From contig JACRBZ010000066.1 in assembly GCA_016219185.1 (NCBI GenBank), positions 1 to 64,000 on the forward strand: a stretch of DNA of 64,000 nt, in the 5' to 3' direction. The position numbers and the translations under genes are program-made. Positions within the stretch are counted from its first letter, which is position 1; each line of letters opens with the position of its first letter. The notes under the pieces are model-generated. The model ran no database searches. It was not told where the DNA came from and was given only the letters and a program-made list of their open reading frames with translations. Positions 61,202 to 64,000 of the stretch are shown here, in pieces. The stretch comes from Deltaproteobacteria bacterium. GTDB lineage: Bacteria > Desulfobacterota > Desulfobacteria > Desulfobacterales > Desulfatirhabdiaceae.

Positions 61202-62662
61202 ATGAAACTGTATGAACTGACAATCAGCCAGGCTGCGGCCCTCTTGAGCCGGCGAGAGCTGACTTCACGGGAACTGACCCGGGCTGTGCTGGATCGGATT
61301 CACGATGTCGAAGACAGGGTCGGCGCCTTTATCACGCTAAACGATGAACAGGCCATGGCCCAGGCCGAAATCGCGGATAAAACCCTTTCCGAGGGCAAGG
61401 GCGTTTCGCTGACGGGAATTCCCCTGGCCATCAAGGATGTCATCTGTACCCGGGGCATCCGGACCACCTGCGCCTCCAGGATTCTGGAAAATTTTGTTCC
61501 TCCCTTTGATGCCACGGTCATTCAAAAACTGAAGGCAGCAGGTGCCGTCCTGGTCGGCAAGGTCAACATGGATGAATTTGCCATGGGATCATCCACGGAG
61601 AATTCCGCCTTCAAAACAACGCGAAATCCCTGGGATTTGTCCCGGATTCCCGGCGGCTCCAGCGGCGGTTCCGCGGCAGCCGTTGCCGCGGACATGTGCC
61701 TGGGGTCTCTGGGCTCGGATACCGGCGGCTCGATTCGTCAGCCGGCATCTCATTGCGGGGTGGTGGGAATGAAGCCCACGTATGGCCGGGTATCCCGTTT
61801 CGGACTGGTTGCCTTTGCCTCTTCCCTGGATCAGATCGGGCCGATCACCAAGGACACCCGGGACTGCGCGTTGATGATGAATGCCATTTCCGGCCACGAC
61901 CCCCGGGACTCGACCTCGGTTCCGGAGCCGGTTCCGGACTACACCGGTTTTCTGAATGGCGACATCAAGGGACTTGTCGCGGGCATTCCCAGGGAATATC
62001 ACACATCCGAAGGACTCGATCCGGAAGTGTCCATTGCCGTGGGCCGCGCCATTCAAACCCTTAAAGACCTGGGGGTCCGCTGCGTCGATGTTTCGCTTCC
62101 CCATACCGAATATGCCGTTGCCGCCTATTATGTCATCGCCCCCTGCGAGGCCAGCTCCAATCTGGCCAGATATGACGGCGTCAAATACGGTTTCAGGGAC
62201 AAAACAGCCGGCACCCTGATGGAAATGTACCGAAACACCCGCTCCAAGGGATTTGGTCCCGAGGTTCAGCGCCGGATCATTCTGGGAACCTATTCCCTTT
62301 CCGCGGGATATTATGATGCCTATTACGGCAAGGCTTCCCAGGTCCGGACCCTGATCATGGACGACTTTAAAAAGGCGTTTCAGCAGTGCGATGTTCTGAT
62401 CTCGCCGGTTGCTCCCACGCCGGCCTTTGCCATCGGCGAAAACACGGATGACCCGCTCACCATGTATCTGTCGGACGTGTTCACGCTTTCGGCGAATCTG
62501 GCGGGAATTCCGGGCATGTCCGTGCCCTGCGGTTTTTCCGAAAAAGGGCTTCCCATCGGACTTCAGCTCATGGGTCCGCATTTCAGCGAGGGGAGCCTTT
62601 TAAAGATCGCATACCATTTTGAACAGACAACCGATTTTCACAATAAAAAGGCGATATTATGA
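61202..62662 (+). CDS. gatA: Asp-tRNA(Asn)/Glu-tRNA(Gln) amidotransferase subunit A
   Basis: 486 residues, amidase-signature enzyme with the full triad Lys78, Ser153 and Ser177 ([34 protein letters not shown]). It releases ammonia from glutamine for GatB. ATG 61202 follows the gatC stop closely, and the end overlaps the next gene by 4 nt. Confidence 0.97.
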   Translation: MKLYELTISQAAALLSRRELTSRELTRAVLDRIHDVEDRVGAFITLNDEQAMAQAEIADKTLSEGKGVSLTGIPLAIKDVICTRGIRTTCASRILENFVPPFDATVIQKLKAAGAVLVGKVNMDEFAMGSSTENSAFKTTRNPWDLSRIPGGSSGGSAAAVAADMCLGSLGSDTGGSIRQPASHCGVVGMKPTYGRVSRFGLVAFASSLDQIGPITKDTRDCALMMNAISGHDPRDSTSVPEPVPDYTGFLNGDIKGLVAGIPREYHTSEGLDPEVSIAVGRAIQTLKDLGVRCVDVSLPHTEYAVAAYYVIAPCEASSNLARYDGVKYGFRDKTAGTLMEMYRNTRSKGFGPEVQRRIILGTYSLSAGYYDAYYGKASQVRTLIMDDFKKAFQQCDVLISPVAPTPAFAIGENTDDPLTMYLSDVFTLSANLAGIPGMSVPCGFSEKGLPIGLQLMGPHFSEGSLLKIAYHFEQTTDFHNKKAIL

Positions 62663-62844
62663 CAACCATTCTCCCCGAAGGCGAAGATTTGAGAAAAGCA
62701 ACCCGATGGATCACCGAGGAGCGCGCGGCTTATCCCCAGAAAACCATCAAGGAGCTGATAGAAGGCGCATGTTTGAAATTTGATCTTTCCCCCCTGGATG
62801 CTGAATTTGTCGAACGGTTTGTTCGGGAAAAGCTCTTTAAGTGA
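62659..62844 (+). CDS. Small conserved-looking protein (61 aa) between gatA and mutL
   Basis: 61 residues with an ATGA overlap with gatA, so expression is translationally coupled. [20 protein letters not shown] and [15 protein letters not shown] suggest a small helical protein. No family is recognised. It lies 3 nt before mutL. Confidence 0.75.
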   Translation: MTTILPEGEDLRKATRWITEERAAYPQKTIKELIEGACLKFDLSPLDAEFVERFVREKLFK

Positions 62845-62847
62845 ACC

Positions 62848-64000
62848 ATGTCCAGAATCCGCATCCTTCCCGAAATTCTCTCCAATAAAATCGCGGCAGG
62901 TGAAGTGGTTGAACGCCCGGCATCCGTGGTTAAGGAGTTGATTGAGAATTCCCTGGATGCCGGAAGCACCCGGATTGTGGTTGAGGTTGAAAAAGGCGGA
63001 AGATCCCTGATCCGGGTCAGCGACAACGGCAGCGGCATGAGCCGGGACGACGCCTTGTTGTCCATCGAACGGTATGCCACCAGTAAGCTCTATTCGGACA
63101 GCGATCTTTTTGCCATCGACACCCTGGGATTCAGGGGAGAGGCCCTTCCCAGCATTGCCTCGGTATCCAAATTGACGCTGGTCACACGGGAAGAAGCAGC
63201 GGAATGTGGCACGGAAATCGTTCTTGAAGGCGGAAAGCTTCTGAAAGTGCTGGAAACCGGCTCTCCCATCGGTACCCAGGTCACGGTCAAACACCTGTTT
63301 TTCAACACCCCGGTCAGGCAGAAATTTTTAAAAACCATTCCCACGGAAATGGGGCATATTTCGGATGTGATTTCAAACATGGCCCTGGGCTGGCCGAAGA
63401 TTCACTTCAAGCTTATCCATAATGGGTCAATTCTCCAAAACTGGTCTGCGGCGGCAGACCCGGCCAGCCGGATCACCGACATTCTCGGCAAGGATTTTGG
63501 CTCCGGCCTTTTCCCCGTCAAAACCGATTTTCACGAAAAAATCGAAAACGACGGCGTTTCTCTTTCAGGCTGGATGTCACTTCCCCGAATCACCCGAGCC
63601 ACTTCACAGGGTATTTTCGTTTTTGTCAACGGCCGCATGGTTCGCAGCCGGATGGTTCAGCATGCCTTGATTCAGGCTTACGGCGGGCGTCTGATGAAAG
63701 GGCAGTTCCCGCTGGCGGTCCTGTTTATAACGGTTCCCTGCGACCAGGTGGATGTCAATGTTCATCCATCAAAACAGGAAATCCGTTTTTCCCGTCAACA
63801 GGACATTTATGACGCCATTGTTGCCGCGGTTTCAGCCGGGCTTTCCCATGAAGAAAAACCGTCCTGGACCCCGTCCAAACCCCAAGGTCCGACAGCCATA
63901 TCCGAGGAACCGGTTCGAGCTGAAAAAAAATACCCTTACATCATCCCTGCTTCTGACAATAGAGCCCCCGCCACAGTGGCAGACTTGAAATCCGACCGGG
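62848..64000 (+). CDS. mutL: DNA mismatch repair protein MutL, 5' part (runs off the window)
   Basis: At least 384 residues without a stop. The GHKL ATPase is complete: IAAGEVVERPASVVKELIEN (motif I), DNGSGM (motif II), GFRGEALPSI (motif III), then VKHLFFNTPVRQKFL and the transducer domain with VFVNGRMVRSRM and DVNVHPSKQEIRF. It couples MutS to downstream repair. The C-terminal dimerisation/endonuclease part is outside the window. Confidence 0.97.
   Translation, partial: MSRIRILPEILSNKIAAGEVVERPASVVKELIENSLDAGSTRIVVEVEKGGRSLIRVSDNGSGMSRDDALLSIERYATSKLYSDSDLFAIDTLGFRGEALPSIASVSKLTLVTREEAAECGTEIVLEGGKLLKVLETGSPIGTQVTVKHLFFNTPVRQKFLKTIPTEMGHISDVISNMALGWPKIHFKLIHNGSILQNWSAAADPASRITDILGKDFGSGLFPVKTDFHEKIENDGVSLSGWMSLPRITRATSQGIFVFVNGRMVRSRMVQHALIQAYGGRLMKGQFPLAVLFITVPCDQVDVNVHPSKQEIRFSRQQDIYDAIVAAVSAGLSHEEKPSWTPSKPQGPTAISEEPVRAEKKYPYIIPASDNRAPATVADLKSDR

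Noticed and set aside
61589-62581. 330-codon minus-strand open frame
   Set aside because: Antisense to gatA with low-complexity Gly/Arg content; no support.
1-64000. CRISPR arrays, rRNA and tRNA genes
   Set aside because: No regularly spaced repeats and no TTCRA-loop cloverleaf patterns in the intergenic regions were noticed; the few GGTTCGA-like strings lie inside coding genes.

Overview
The window reads as chromosome of a strictly anaerobic, probably sulfate-reducing member of the Desulfobacterota (Desulfobacterales-like). This is inferred from gene content: an HdrABC/MvhD electron-transfer module, hybrid cluster protein with its ferredoxin, benzoate-CoA ligase, a 6-oxocyclohexenecarbonyl-CoA hydrolase (BamA) remnant, TRAP and branched-chain-type ABC uptake systems, and no oxygenases. 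No rRNA, tRNA or CRISPR was seen.

Layout. 0-3.3 kb: an outer-membrane porin with a strong terminator, then a DHA2-type MFS efflux gene abutting a broken isochorismatase-like gene. 3.7-12.8 kb: a minus-strand catabolic operon (marR, TRAP dctPQM, AMP ligase, acyl-CoA dehydrogenase, OYE-type flavoenzyme, BadH-like SDR, then bamA and thiolase fragments) in which at least six genes carry lesions. The marR promoter region holds a duplicated operator-like sequence. 13.3-19.3 kb: hdrB, hdrC, an IS1634-type transposase remnant, an MvhD-ferredoxin fusion and a tandem HdrA of 1033 residues. 19.9-25.1 kb: an integron integrase lacking its catalytic tyrosine, a SatP-type transporter, an acyl-CoA ligase and benzoate-CoA ligase. 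25.4-32.1 kb: an NtrC-type regulator with its PAS kinase, then a small protein, a PaaK-type ligase and a DASS anion transporter. Sigma-54 promoters precede benzoate-CoA ligase and the DASS/paaK operon.

32.1-40.3 kb: a hybrid sensor kinase and a livKHMGF-type ABC transporter operon. Its leader contains a promoter, a 17-residue Tyr/His/Phe-rich leader peptide and two tandem terminators with mutually exclusive antiterminator pairings, a textbook-like translational attenuator in an unexpected place. 40.5-46.4 kb: a small conserved protein and a two-gene SNF2 helicase/zinc-ribbon unit. 46.4-50.5 kb: hcp, an HD-domain protein and a ferredoxin, divergent from a Crp/Fnr regulator (HcpR-like) with a perfect TTGAC-type palindrome between them. 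50.5-53.6 kb: a ferritin-like protein, larB, holA.

53.7-58 kb: an Mla phospholipid-transport system split into divergent mlaC-mlaA and mlaE-mlaF-mlaD units; mlaF carries a C-terminal degenerate GGDEF-like domain. 58.2-64 kb: housekeeping genes argS, a SPOR protein, gatC, gatA, a 61-residue protein and mutL, which runs off the window.

Functionally, the first half is aromatic/alicyclic acid activation and uptake under MarR and sigma-54 control, partly decayed. The liv operon may bring in aromatic amino acids, judging from its leader peptide, and so could connect with the phenylacetate and benzoate ligases; this is inference.
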